DNA of 64,000 nt from M3007 sp964550795. GTDB taxonomy: Bacteria > Bacteroidota > Bacteroidia > Chitinophagales > Saprospiraceae. The stretch is taken from positions 1 through 64,000 of the forward strand of contig CAZKBH010000010.1 of the NCBI GenBank assembly GCA_964550795.1, in the 5' to 3' direction. The position numbers and the translations under genes were made by a program. Of the stretch, positions 48,201 to 56,199 are shown one piece after another. Position 1 is the first letter of the stretch. Each line of letters starts with the position of its first letter. The notes beneath the pieces are model-generated. The model was not told the DNA's origin. It was given only the letters and a program-made list of their open reading frames with translations, and did not search any database.

Positions 48201-50627
48201 GTTTCTGGTGCGCTCTTTACTTTGGGAACCACATTAGTAAATATTACCGCAACAGATGCCTCCGGCAATACCACCACCTGCTCTTTTGATGTGGTGGTGC
48301 GCGATGTAACCGCTCCAAGCATTATTTGCCCGGCGGATACGGTAATTGTACCAACAAATGGTTGTGACGCAGTCGTGAACTTTGCCATGCCCATGGCAAC
48401 GGATGCCTGCGATAATGATATGAACGTAATTTGCAGTGACTCTTCAGGCACCTTGTTCACGGGGATTACTACGGTTACGTGTGCGGTCCTGGATGATGCG
48501 GGAAATCTGGCCCAGTGTAATTTCACCATCACAATTCAGGATACGATTGCGCCTGTTTTCCCAATGGGTTGTCCTGCAGATATTATGGTGGTTTCGGCTT
48601 CCGGCAACTGCGGTGCGAACCCGACCTGGCAGGATCCGCAGGCAACCGACAACTGTGATCCAAGTGTGAACCTGTTGTCCGTTCCTGCTTCCGGGATGTT
48701 TTTGGGCGCGCAAGCTGCACCGCATATCATCACCTACACGGCTACGGATGATTTGTGTAATTCTGCAACCTGTACCTTCAATGTAACAGTCACGGATGCA
48801 ACCGCACCCGTGTTGGCCAACTGCCCAACGCTGCCAATTTTTGTAGTTTTGGATGTTGATTCTTGTACCGCAACGCTGAACTGGACCCCTCCAACGGTAT
48901 CGGATAATTGCCCTGGCGTGACCTTGACCTCCAACTTGCAGCCTGGCATTTTTGTCACAGGTGATACCATGGTGGTTTACACGGCCACAGATGCTTCTGG
49001 AAATACCTCCACCTGCTTTTTCAATGTAGCGGTTCGGGATGTGATTCCGCCTGTTTTAATTGGCTGCCCAACCACGCCGATTATTATCCAAAATGGGGAT
49101 CCTTGTGGTACACCTGTTGATTTTCCTTTCCCCACGGGATCGGATAATTGCACCCCGGAAGCGGATTTGGTGTTTTCCTCGTCCTTTTTACCCAATGATA
49201 CTTTCAATATCGGAATTAATACATTTACCGTACGATTAACCGATGCGAGCGGCAATTTTGTGGAGTGCGACATTACCGTGACGATTTTGGGGCAAACACC
49301 GGGCTTTACCGGTGTTCCGAACATCCCGGCAATTGATGGTTGTGAAGCAGTGGTGACCTGGATATCGCCTGTTCCGGTGGGATTCTGTCCACCAGTACAA
49401 ATTGACTCCACCCACGCTTCTGGCAGTATTTTCCCAATTGGAATCACCCCGGTGACGTACACGGCCACGGATTCCTTCGGGCGTACCGCCTCGGTCACTT
49501 TCAATGTTGTGGTTACGGAGAATGTCGCGCCAGTATTTGATTGTCCGGTGAGTCCGATTATGGTCAATATTGGAGGCGGTATCTTGTCCGATCCAAGTGG
49601 ATTTTTGCTCACTGCAAGTGCTACGCCGAACTGCGATGCAGTGGTGTTAACATATAATTTGCCGAATGCAACCGACAACTGCGTAACGCCCACGGTAACC
49701 CTGCTTCAGGGTTTGCCATCAGGCGGTCTTTTCCAAATCGGATTTAATGAACTCTTGTTCAGAGCAGTAGATTCTTCTGGGAATTTGGCGCAATGTGCCG
49801 TGTTTATTGAAGTAACTGGTTTGCCAGCTTTAGAGGCCAGCGTAGACCCAAATCCGGGTTGTGCGGGTGAAATGGTTACGATTTCAACTGCAAATATCCC
49901 TGGTGCAACCTACACTTGGATAGGCCCTGTAACTTCCACAACCAACACTGTGACCATTAATAGCCTGAATAGTCAGAACGACGGAGTTTACATCGTATCG
50001 GCCAATATCAATGGCTGTGCTACCCCAGCGGATACCGTAACCGTTTTCCTAACGACCCAGCCAGTGGCTATGAATGATCTGACCTACTCCATTAATCCTG
50101 GAGAAACGCTGACTTTCCCGAGTGTTTTGATCAATGATCAGCTCTCTCCTGCTTTTGATTTCAGTATTTGTGACACGACTGCTTTGCAAGGCCTGATGAT
50201 GAATACTGCAGATGGTACATTTACCTACACCGCTGGAGAAGAACCTGGAATGGTTTCGTTCTTTTACACGGTTTGCTCCAGAAGTTGTGATCTCGAAGAT
50301 CAGGCAGCGGTAACCATCACGATCAATGACACGAAATGTGTGTTTATTCCGAATATCATTACTCCAAACGGGGATGGAATAAATGACTGGTTTGAAATTC
50401 CCTGCCTTGACACAGGACTTTTCCGTGAAAACTCGCTGGTAGTGTACAGCCAATGGGGCGATAAAGTGTTCGAAGCATCGCCGTACAGCAACGATCCAAA
50501 TTTGGCTTGGCGCGGTACCCTGAATGGCGAACCGGGTAGAGATGTGCCGGACGGTGTTTATTTCTACATCTTCAAAGCTGGTGGAAATATTGCGCCTATG
50601 AAAGGCTTTCTGGAAGTGTTCCGTTAA
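45216..50627 (+). CDS. Giant secreted protein with four cohesin-like modules, HYR modules and T9SS type B sorting domain
   Basis: 1803 residues from MRNIFLILLLLAAGVFTNKT (signal peptide ending SAQ); an upstream in-frame ATG at 45147 is not used. Cohesin-like modules start near residues 22, 253, 489 and 727 (pattern NFxxxxGLQFxLxW, LxFxWT, SxxVLFxLxF) and alternate with HYR modules. About eight further HYR modules fill 867-1530. An Ig-like module (1537-1620) and a cadherin-like module (to about 1705) precede the type B, gliding-motility-associated sorting domain: FIPNIITPNGDGINDWFEI, VVYSQWGDKVFE, DVPDGVYFYIFKAGG. Type B substrates are usually encoded next to their own PorP/SprF protein, and such a gene follows directly here. 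Confidence 0.9.
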   Translation: MRNIFLILLLLAAGVFTNKTSAQAVILKADTVQVPCISTDTFLVPIRLDNFTNVSGLQFTLQWDTNRLDYVYVSMLHPQFQGVGFDTLPATLAQGILTFAWTDLLGLSLPSNTVLFNVAFTRIGGPQTPVAFVNTPTTITVFDNQFNEVPSESYNGAVQPIDDDPPSINCPANVIANAPGSVAIPNIPPVLTDNCGVPGAGWSSVGATMANFPNDPDASDAVFNLGNSVVTYTATDAGGNTASCSFEILVEFAISSTDLTLIANPNNQASCGETVTIDVLAFNFDSIAGLQFSMEWPFAALEFVSVTNTNVPLDIDLTNFDVSASNDGLLSFVWVSANLSGASVPDSEVLFTLTFNVLGSGDLNFGANPTAPFAFTGTVFPPEEIPLATFGTAIMVTDTVAPTITCPSDTMVLGLGATALQGIAPLSVTDNCAAPQVGWMVSGATNGSFPNDPDASGALFNLGSSTVTYTATDAGGNTATCSFNVTVEFGITTTDLTFIANSTNAACGGSFGVDITALNFETVAAAQFTINWDAAIFQFIDVTNLNLPLGINLSNFGVDSVGVGFITFAWTSSDLNGLSVLNGDVIFTLNFDLIANLPSGILFSDDPTLRIAFDGGSFDQIPVMTVDGQVNVLDTVPPVIVCPTPAPVDAAQGQLTAPVTGLQPITLTDNCGGIPSLTYTQTGATANSGNGNANGTYNAGTTTVIYTATDANGNSATCSFLVVVNAENPVILQLDTVDLGCQGAPTQITVNLTVENFIDIIGLQFGLEWDPLVLQLQVPVPIQYITQGPSPIFVNQPNGTLAFFGGHPDWPDVPNDSTILTLTFNVLDVNGLAGTFLSFVGPFDALNGNFAPVAVQTINGAFTFTLDNTPPVVTCPTDTVLTAPSISCEATFIPLIPAATDDCGPIASISIVPDTTIFYTGAPTLLTYTVTDEAGNTTTCEISVTVLDVTAPVLTNCPIGPVFADADSNCQAIVTWMDPMFQDACDSILSIVPDYVSGALFTLGTTLVNITATDASGNTTTCSFDVVVRDVTAPSIICPADTVIVPTNGCDAVVNFAMPMATDACDNDMNVICSDSSGTLFTGITTVTCAVLDDAGNLAQCNFTITIQDTIAPVFPMGCPADIMVVSASGNCGANPTWQDPQATDNCDPSVNLLSVPASGMFLGAQAAPHIITYTATDDLCNSATCTFNVTVTDATAPVLANCPTLPIFVVLDVDSCTATLNWTPPTVSDNCPGVTLTSNLQPGIFVTGDTMVVYTATDASGNTSTCFFNVAVRDVIPPVLIGCPTTPIIIQNGDPCGTPVDFPFPTGSDNCTPEADLVFSSSFLPNDTFNIGINTFTVRLTDASGNFVECDITVTILGQTPGFTGVPNIPAIDGCEAVVTWISPVPVGFCPPVQIDSTHASGSIFPIGITPVTYTATDSFGRTASVTFNVVVTENVAPVFDCPVSPIMVNIGGGILSDPSGFLLTASATPNCDAVVLTYNLPNATDNCVTPTVTLLQGLPSGGLFQIGFNELLFRAVDSSGNLAQCAVFIEVTGLPALEASVDPNPGCAGEMVTISTANIPGATYTWIGPVTSTTNTVTINSLNSQNDGVYIVSANINGCATPADTVTVFLTTQPVAMNDLTYSINPGETLTFPSVLINDQLSPAFDFSICDTTALQGLMMNTADGTFTYTAGEEPGMVSFFYTVCSRSCDLEDQAAVTITINDTKCVFIPNIITPNGDGINDWFEIPCLDTGLFRENSLVVYSQWGDKVFEASPYSNDPNLAWRGTLNGEPGRDVPDGVYFYIFKAGGNIAPMKGFLEVFR

Positions 50628-50639
50628 AAACAAATTGAA

Positions 50640-50681
50640 GGTGTTGAGCATCATGAGGAATGTCCTTATCTGCTCAACACC
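50640..50681. repeat. Hairpin between the type B adhesin and porP/sprF genes
   Basis: ggtgttgagca and tgctcaacacc form an 11-base-pair stem that continues inwards (atgagga with tccttat). No T-run follows, so it looks more like an mRNA processing or stabilising hairpin, or partial attenuator, than a terminator. It starts 12 bases after the stop codon. Confidence 0.7.
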
Positions 50682-50758
50682 CTCAAAATTTACCATATTA
50701 TCGTTGTAATCCTGCACAACGCCTTAAACCTTCACAACGTGCTAAACACGATTTTAAA

Positions 50759-51715
50759 ATGAAAAAACTCTTATGCTCATTGGCCATTCTTATGGCCGCC
50801 GGTGTTTCGCTTAGCGCCCAGCAAGAAGCGCATTACACCCAATTCATGTACAATAAACTGTTCATCAACCCGGCCTATGCAGGCGCAAGGGGGGTGCCCA
50901 GTTTGACCGCCATCTACCGCAACCAGTGGATGGGATTTGACGGCGCACCACAGTCTATGTTGGCGAGTTTCAACGGCCCCTTTCTTTCGAAAAGGGTAGG
51001 GGTAGGCGTAAATGTTTCCCACATGAAGGTGGGCTTACAGCGCGATTTTCAGGCTTCTTTGGCCTACTCTTACGACGTAGTGGCCCAGGAGAATGTTTCC
51101 CTGCGTATCGGTTTGTCTGGCTCTTTGCGCTCCTTAGGCTTCGCCTACAATGAGGCACAGCCCGCGCAATCGGGCGACTTATCCATTGAAGATCAACGCA
51201 TCAATGATTTTTATGGCAACGTTGGCGCTGGCGTGTACGGCACCATCATGGAACAGTACTATTTTGGCGTTTCGGTCCCACGTTTGTACTCAAATGCTAT
51301 TGGTCTGACCAACGGCAGTGCAACAACCTTGGCCAAGGAATATCAGCACTTTTATGGTATGGCTGGTGCAATTATCCCGCTCAGCGATGACGTCAATTTG
51401 ATGCCAGCGGTATTGCTCAAATATGTAAAAAATGCACCTTTTGATGCCGACTTAAATATTAATTTGGACATCAAACAAAAAGTCACTGCAGGGCTATCCT
51501 ATCGCCTCGGTGGAGACGGAAGAGGGGAATCTGTAGGCCTTTTGGCTTTCTGGCAGGCTGCTCCACAGTTTGGCATAGGGGCGGCATACGATTTTACCCT
51601 GAGCAGCTTGAAAGACTACAATTCAGGCTCGTTTGAATTGATGCTTCAGTACGACCTGAAACAGCTCAATGATGGTAAAAAGAGAAAAATGTCGAACCCT
51701 CGGTTCTTCATGTAA
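50759..51715 (+). CDS. PorP/SprF family T9SS outer membrane protein
   Basis: 318 residues from MKKLLCSLAILMAAGVSLSA (signal peptide); the open frame upstream adds 33 residues and crosses the hairpin. Family landmarks are present: QQEAHYTQFMYNKLFINPAY, AGARGVPSLTAIYRNQWMGF, then repeated beta strands, YQHFYGMAGAIIPLSDDVNL, AVLLKYVKNAPFDAD and a final LQYDLKQLNDGKKRKMSNPR. These barrels retain or export type B T9SS substrates (SprF for SprB). The position directly after the type B adhesin gene fits a dedicated partner. Confidence 0.95.
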   Translation: MKKLLCSLAILMAAGVSLSAQQEAHYTQFMYNKLFINPAYAGARGVPSLTAIYRNQWMGFDGAPQSMLASFNGPFLSKRVGVGVNVSHMKVGLQRDFQASLAYSYDVVAQENVSLRIGLSGSLRSLGFAYNEAQPAQSGDLSIEDQRINDFYGNVGAGVYGTIMEQYYFGVSVPRLYSNAIGLTNGSATTLAKEYQHFYGMAGAIIPLSDDVNLMPAVLLKYVKNAPFDADLNINLDIKQKVTAGLSYRLGGDGRGESVGLLAFWQAAPQFGIGAAYDFTLSSLKDYNSGSFELMLQYDLKQLNDGKKRKMSNPRFFM

Positions 51716-51800
51716 TGCAAACTTCTTGAACTTGGTCAACAAAGACAATAGGTTCAAACCTCTAAAAAACCTCTCATCACCCTATAATCAGTTCAGTATC

Positions 51801-54122
51801 ATGAGATCCTATAAGCATTTTTCGCTGCTCCTCCTTAGCATGGCTTGTACCATTGGGCTTTTTGCTCAAACCGCACCAGCCTCTTTCACGCCTGTTACAG
51901 TTCAGGTGAAAAACGAGGTGGCGGTCAATACACTTGGCTTGGAATTCAGTCCAACTTTTTACGAAGACGGCATTGTTTTCATCTCGACCAATACGGCGGG
52001 ATTGAAAAAATTGACCGACATTCAGCTAAAGTTGCCGGCAATGTCCATTCTCCGCTCTAAACGCAACGAAGAGGGTAATTTGAGTACGCCTGAGCCGTTC
52101 GCTGTTGAACTTTCTTCCTTGTATCACGAAGGCCCGGTTTGTTTTGACCGCACTGCGGAAACAGTCTATTTCTCGCGCAATGCAATGATTGATGGCAAGG
52201 AGAAAATTGCGAAGGATAAGCAACAGAAAATGCGTCTCTATGTCTCGAAAAAAACAGCGGGAGTTTGGAGTGAACCAGAGCCTTTGCCCTTTAATACCAA
52301 TGAGTTCGATGATTGTCACCCTGCCATTAGTATTGATGGAGACAAGCTGTTTTTTGCATCAAACCGCCCCGGCGGCTTGGGTGGAATGGACATTTTTGTG
52401 ACCTATAAAGTAGGAGAATCCTGGAGTGAGCCGGTGAATCTTGGCCCTGGAGTAAATACCCCTGGCAATGATGCATTCCCATTCATCCACGCGGACAATA
52501 CGCTCTATTTTTCTTCTGATGGCCAAACGGATCGCAAAGGAGGTTTCGACTTGTATTATGCCATTCCCGAAGGAACGCAGTGGACAAAACCCATCAATAT
52601 GGGAGAGCCATTTAACACCGGTGGCGACGACATCGGCCTCATCGTTGACCTGAATAAAATCAATGGTTATTTTGCAAGTAGTGGTGCTGGTGGTGCTGGC
52701 GGCGATGAAATTTTTAGTTTTCATACCGAAAATGGCAACCTCGACGATTTTCTACTTCAAAACAAAAGGGTACCGGATCGCAACCTAGACTTAAAGGTAG
52801 TGGTGACGGATAAAACAACCGGAACCCCAATCAAAGACGCGGAAGTCCAACTACTTAGCTACGATGGTACAAACGTAATCGGTCGGGATGAACAAGGCAA
52901 CCTCATTACGGTACAAACGATAGAAGGCAAAGAAGTGATAGGTTCCATGCCCCCAGACAAGGGCATCAATGGCGAAACGGACAGCAGAGGTCGGTTCGGA
53001 ACGGATGTAAAACCAGGCAATTATGTAGTCATTATTACCAAAAAAGGCTACCAGACCAAACAGTTCCGCCTTCCTATCTCGAAACCCGGCAACGAGTTGG
53101 CTGCTCAACTGGAAAAGTCAAGCCTTGCGGGGCAAGGAAAAATCCAGTGGATTCCTACAGTATTCAATTACACCACGAACGCACCCCTGGCAGGTGCAAC
53201 CCTGATTCTGACAGATGCCAAAACAGGTACAAAAGACACCCTCATCACCGATGTAAACGGTACGTTGGATCATTATATCAATCCAGAAAGCAAGTACAAA
53301 GTGGAGATTCTTCAAGCCGGGCGAGTAATTGGTGCCACGGAAGTGAACAGCTATGGCTGGCCTGATTTGAACAAGCCGATGTTGCAAAACATCTCGGTAG
53401 CACCGCTGATGCCGGGTACTGTCATTGAACTTCCCAATATTTACTACAACTTCAATGACGCAACATTGCGCCCGGATGCTCGAAAAGATCTCAACCTGAT
53501 TGTTTCACTCATGAAACAACAGCCAAATATGCGGGTCGAACTCAGAAGCCACACCGATTGCCGGGGTAGTGATGAGTACAACCAAGGGCTTAGCCAACGA
53601 CGTGCCGATGGCGTGGTCGCTTATATGGAAACCCAGGGCATTGCACGCGACCGCATGGTGCCTGTAGGCTACGGAGAGAGTGAACCACGCAATATCTGCC
53701 AGGACGGGGTAGATTGCACAGAACAAGAACACGCCCGCAACCGCCGCACCGAAGTACGAATGCTTGCAAGCATCAATGGATCAAGCATGGTTTATGTGGA
53801 TGGAAGTATCGCGGGTTCAGGTTCGCCCGAAAATACCCCTGAACCAACCAATGTCAACGTGAAGCCAACTACGAGTGTCTCAGATGCAAGCAGCGATTCT
53901 TACTACGTAATAGCTGGCTCGTTTCTGATGGAATCTCGCGCGAACAATCAAATGCTCACGATGCAACAAAAGGGCTTGGCCGACGCGGAGATTGTGCGTT
54001 TCCCAAATTCAAACTTTTTCTCCGTTTGTGTTGGTAAATTTAAAACGCGTGCGGAGGCCGCTTCTTTCAAACGCAAGTTGGATCAGGATAATATTGATGC
54101 CTTTGTTCGCGCAGTGCAATAG
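51801..54122 (+). CDS. OmpA-family envelope protein with PD40 repeats and C-terminal SPOR-like domain
   Basis: 773 residues from MRSYKHFSLLLLSMACTIGL (signal peptide to LFAQ). About five PD40/WD40-like repeats fill residues 45-310 (AISIDGDKLFFASNRPGGLG is a typical one). Two carboxypeptidase-regulatory-like modules follow (about 333-430 and 450-530). The OmpA peptidoglycan-binding domain lies at about 547-655 (YYNFNDATLRPDARKDL, LRSHTDCRGSDEYNQGLSQR, ARNRRTEVRM). The last 75 residues (YYVIAGSFLMESRANNQM, FSVCVGKFKTRAEAASFKRK) look like an SPOR domain. It resembles PorE-type proteins that link the T9SS to peptidoglycan, but with no TPR part and with SPOR added. It follows porP/sprF by 85 bases. 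Confidence 0.9.
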   Translation: MRSYKHFSLLLLSMACTIGLFAQTAPASFTPVTVQVKNEVAVNTLGLEFSPTFYEDGIVFISTNTAGLKKLTDIQLKLPAMSILRSKRNEEGNLSTPEPFAVELSSLYHEGPVCFDRTAETVYFSRNAMIDGKEKIAKDKQQKMRLYVSKKTAGVWSEPEPLPFNTNEFDDCHPAISIDGDKLFFASNRPGGLGGMDIFVTYKVGESWSEPVNLGPGVNTPGNDAFPFIHADNTLYFSSDGQTDRKGGFDLYYAIPEGTQWTKPINMGEPFNTGGDDIGLIVDLNKINGYFASSGAGGAGGDEIFSFHTENGNLDDFLLQNKRVPDRNLDLKVVVTDKTTGTPIKDAEVQLLSYDGTNVIGRDEQGNLITVQTIEGKEVIGSMPPDKGINGETDSRGRFGTDVKPGNYVVIITKKGYQTKQFRLPISKPGNELAAQLEKSSLAGQGKIQWIPTVFNYTTNAPLAGATLILTDAKTGTKDTLITDVNGTLDHYINPESKYKVEILQAGRVIGATEVNSYGWPDLNKPMLQNISVAPLMPGTVIELPNIYYNFNDATLRPDARKDLNLIVSLMKQQPNMRVELRSHTDCRGSDEYNQGLSQRRADGVVAYMETQGIARDRMVPVGYGESEPRNICQDGVDCTEQEHARNRRTEVRMLASINGSSMVYVDGSIAGSGSPENTPEPTNVNVKPTTSVSDASSDSYYVIAGSFLMESRANNQMLTMQQKGLADAEIVRFPNSNFFSVCVGKFKTRAEAASFKRKLDQDNIDAFVRAVQ

Positions 54123-54169
54123 GTGTACGAATTGATTGCCGGATCGCATTTTAATATCCAAGGGCTTTT

Positions 54170-54177
54170 TACCTTTG
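54170..54177 (+). promoter_or_regulatory. Bacteroidota -7 element for the ferredoxin gene
   Basis: TACCTTTG in ttttTACCTTTGcgg matches TAnnTTTG. It lies upstream of the inverted-repeat element, which would therefore be in the 5' untranslated region of the ferredoxin mRNA. No -33 TTG at normal spacing is seen. Confidence 0.55.
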
Positions 54178-54186
54178 CGGAAATTT

Positions 54187-54259
54187 TTGAGCGTTTAAGG
54201 AAGTGTGGCACACCTAAAATTATAGATAAGATGTGCCACACTTTTCTAAACACGTTCAA
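54187..54259. repeat. Inverted-repeat element, copy 2 (gtgtggcacacct family)
   Basis: Arms 54187-54211 and 54233-54259 (ttgagcgtttaaggaa, gtgtggcac / gtgccacacttttctaa) pair around a loop of about 21 bases. The arms match those of the element at 21875-21950 while the loops differ. This copy sits between the ferredoxin -7 element and its start codon. Confidence 0.88.
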
Positions 54260-54314
54260 CTTTTAGAAAATACGATTGTTCTCCCGGTAAGAAGCAAAAA
54301 AAGAAGCACATTAA

Positions 54315-54662
54315 ATGGCAATTTTGATAACTGATGAGTGCATTAACTGTGGCGCCTGCGAACCAGAATGCCCGAACAATGCAATCTACGAAGGCGGTGT
54401 GGAATGGGCCATTTCGGATGGCAACACAGTAGTGGGTGAATATGAGCTTGAAGACGGAACAAAAGTGGATGCCGCGCGGAAACTCAGCCCAGTCTCAGAT
54501 GATTACTACTACATCGTACCCGATAAGTGTACTGAATGCACTGGATTTCACGAGGAACCACAATGTGCCGCCGTTTGTCCGGTGGACTGCTGTGTGCCAG
54601 ACCCAGATCGAGTTGAATCCAAAGAGGTGCTGCTCCATCGAAAAGAGCGCTTGCATCTCTGA
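54315..54662 (+). CDS. 2[4Fe-4S] ferredoxin of the YfhL/Alvin type
   Basis: 115 residues. The first cluster motif is CINCGACEPECP (C-x2-C-x2-C-x3-C). The second is CTECTGFHEEPQCAAVCPVD, with the C-x2-C-x8-C-x3-C spacing typical of the Allochromatium-type ferredoxins. An insert of about 45 residues (EYELEDGTKVDAARKLSPVS) separates the two, longer than in standard ferredoxins. The C-terminal tail ends in LLHRKERLHL. It carries electrons in the cytoplasm; its partner is unknown. It has its own -7 element and a strong terminator. Confidence 0.92.
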   Translation: MAILITDECINCGACEPECPNNAIYEGGVEWAISDGNTVVGEYELEDGTKVDAARKLSPVSDDYYYIVPDKCTECTGFHEEPQCAAVCPVDCCVPDPDRVESKEVLLHRKERLHL

Positions 54663-54710
54663 GTGCTCGGCATTCAAACTGCCGTATAGTCAAGAATCTT
54701 CGTGATTATA

Positions 54711-54747
54711 TCGCCTGCTGTCCAAACGGACAGCAGGCGATTTTTTT
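54711..54747 (+). terminator. Rho-independent terminator of the ferredoxin gene
   Basis: A perfect 13-base-pair GC-rich stem (tcgcctgctgtcc with ggacagcaggcga, loop aaac) is followed by seven T. Confidence 0.92.
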
Positions 54748-54764
54748 CAAGGGTGACGACTTCA

Positions 54765-56045
54765 TCACTTGAAACGAATTGCGCGTACCGGCGCAATACC
54801 AGACACAACCAGCGAAGGCAGCAAAAGAAAAACCAGGGTGATCGCAAGCGTACCCAGGTTGATGCTCATTACGGTAAGCCATTCAACTTTCACCGGGGCG
54901 TAGGAGAGATAATAATCGGCTTCATTCAGGCTTATAAAGTGGAACCGATCTTGGAGCCAACAGAAACCCAGCCCCAAAAGATTGCCAAAAATCATCCCAT
55001 ACAAGGTAATAACGGCAGCTTGGTACAGGAAAATAGACCGGATTCGCCCGTTTTCAGTGCCAAGTGCTTTGAGGACTCCTATCATGGTGCTGCGCTCCAG
55101 TACCAAGACCAACAGCGCCGTAATCATGTTGATAATGGCCACTGCGAGCATCAGGACGAGGATGACGATTTCGTTGTAATCTTGTAGCTGTAGCCACTCA
55201 AAAATGCTCGGGAACTTGTCGCGGATGCTGACGGAAAGTAGATCATCAGGCAAGACCTCCTCATAAATATACTGGTTGTAAAAATCCAGATCGCCCAGAT
55301 CGTCCAGCCAGAGCTCGAATCCAGCCACCTGATTTTCTTCCCATCCAAGCAGGTTTTGCACCTGACGGATATCACAAAGCGCGAATTTTCGGTCATATTC
55401 TTCCAAACCAGTCTTGTAAATCCCGCAGATTTGGAACATTCGCCGGGTTTGGTTGCGTTCTTTTACAAAATGGATAATAAATTTGTCGCCCACACCCACC
55501 TGAAGCCGATCTGCAGTCTGACGGCTGATGATGATGTCGCGCGAAAATGCCGTGTCGCTGAGTGAAATGGGTCTGCCTTCGAGCAGGTAGGGTTGTAAGT
55601 TGCCCCAGTCAAAATCAGTACTGATACCTTTGAGCAAGATCCCTTCCAAGGCTGTTTTAGTGCGGATAATCCCAGGTTTGTGGGCAAAAACCTGAATGTG
55701 TCGAATGCCTCCGCGAGGTGGTTTACCCCGCCAATCCATACGTTCGAGCAGCGCGGGAGAAATCTGCCGAACCGTATCCAGGGAAGGATAAAACGCCTGG
55801 CTTTGCTCAATCGGTTGTGGCTCATAGGATAACGAATAAGCCGTGTCTGAAATGTGAATATGCCCCCAAAACTCGAATATCTTGCGGCTGATCTCGCTCT
55901 TAAAGCCAGCGATCAGTGCCGAGGAGGCAATCATCACTGCCACACTCAGCGCCACTGCCACAACAGCGATGCGAATGATTAAGCGAGAAAAACTTTTCCC
56001 AGCCGAGAATGCAATGCGCCGGGCGATGAAAAAAGGAAGGTTCAT
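54765..56045 (-). CDS. FtsX/LolE-type ABC transporter permease
   Basis: 426 residues. A first transmembrane helix near residues 20-50 (LIIRIAVVAVALSVAVMIAS, then SALIAGFKSEI) is followed by a large periplasmic MacB-like region (about 60-265) and three C-terminal helices (IVILVLMLAVAIINMITALL, AVITLYGMIFGNLLGLGF, GTLAITLVFLLLPSLVVSGI). The end, GIAPVRAIRFK, is the standard ending of this family. Such permeases pair with LolD-like ATPases to release lipoproteins from the inner membrane or to act on the envelope. No ATPase gene is adjacent. It has its own -7 element on the minus strand. Confidence 0.88.
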   Translation of the reverse strand: MNLPFFIARRIAFSAGKSFSRLIIRIAVVAVALSVAVMIASSALIAGFKSEISRKIFEFWGHIHISDTAYSLSYEPQPIEQSQAFYPSLDTVRQISPALLERMDWRGKPPRGGIRHIQVFAHKPGIIRTKTALEGILLKGISTDFDWGNLQPYLLEGRPISLSDTAFSRDIIISRQTADRLQVGVGDKFIIHFVKERNQTRRMFQICGIYKTGLEEYDRKFALCDIRQVQNLLGWEENQVAGFELWLDDLGDLDFYNQYIYEEVLPDDLLSVSIRDKFPSIFEWLQLQDYNEIVILVLMLAVAIINMITALLVLVLERSTMIGVLKALGTENGRIRSIFLYQAAVITLYGMIFGNLLGLGFCWLQDRFHFISLNEADYYLSYAPVKVEWLTVMSINLGTLAITLVFLLLPSLVVSGIAPVRAIRFK

Positions 56046-56094
56046 GGTATGGGTAGTCGGTTAATGGGGACACGCTGATTTGAAGGCAACGACG

Positions 56095-56126
56095 CAAATG
56101 TATCTCGCTCGGAGGCAAACCGACAA
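56095..56126 (-). promoter_or_regulatory. Promoter of the FtsX-like permease gene
   Basis: On the minus strand TTG (56126-56124) is followed after 21 bases by TACATTTG (56102-56095), an exact TAnnTTTG match, 50 bases before the ATG. Confidence 0.55.
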
Positions 56127-56199
56127 ATTTGTCAAAACTAAGAAACTGTTTTAAAACCTACATCGCATTTGCTTGTTACCCTCTGCTATTTTGATACCT

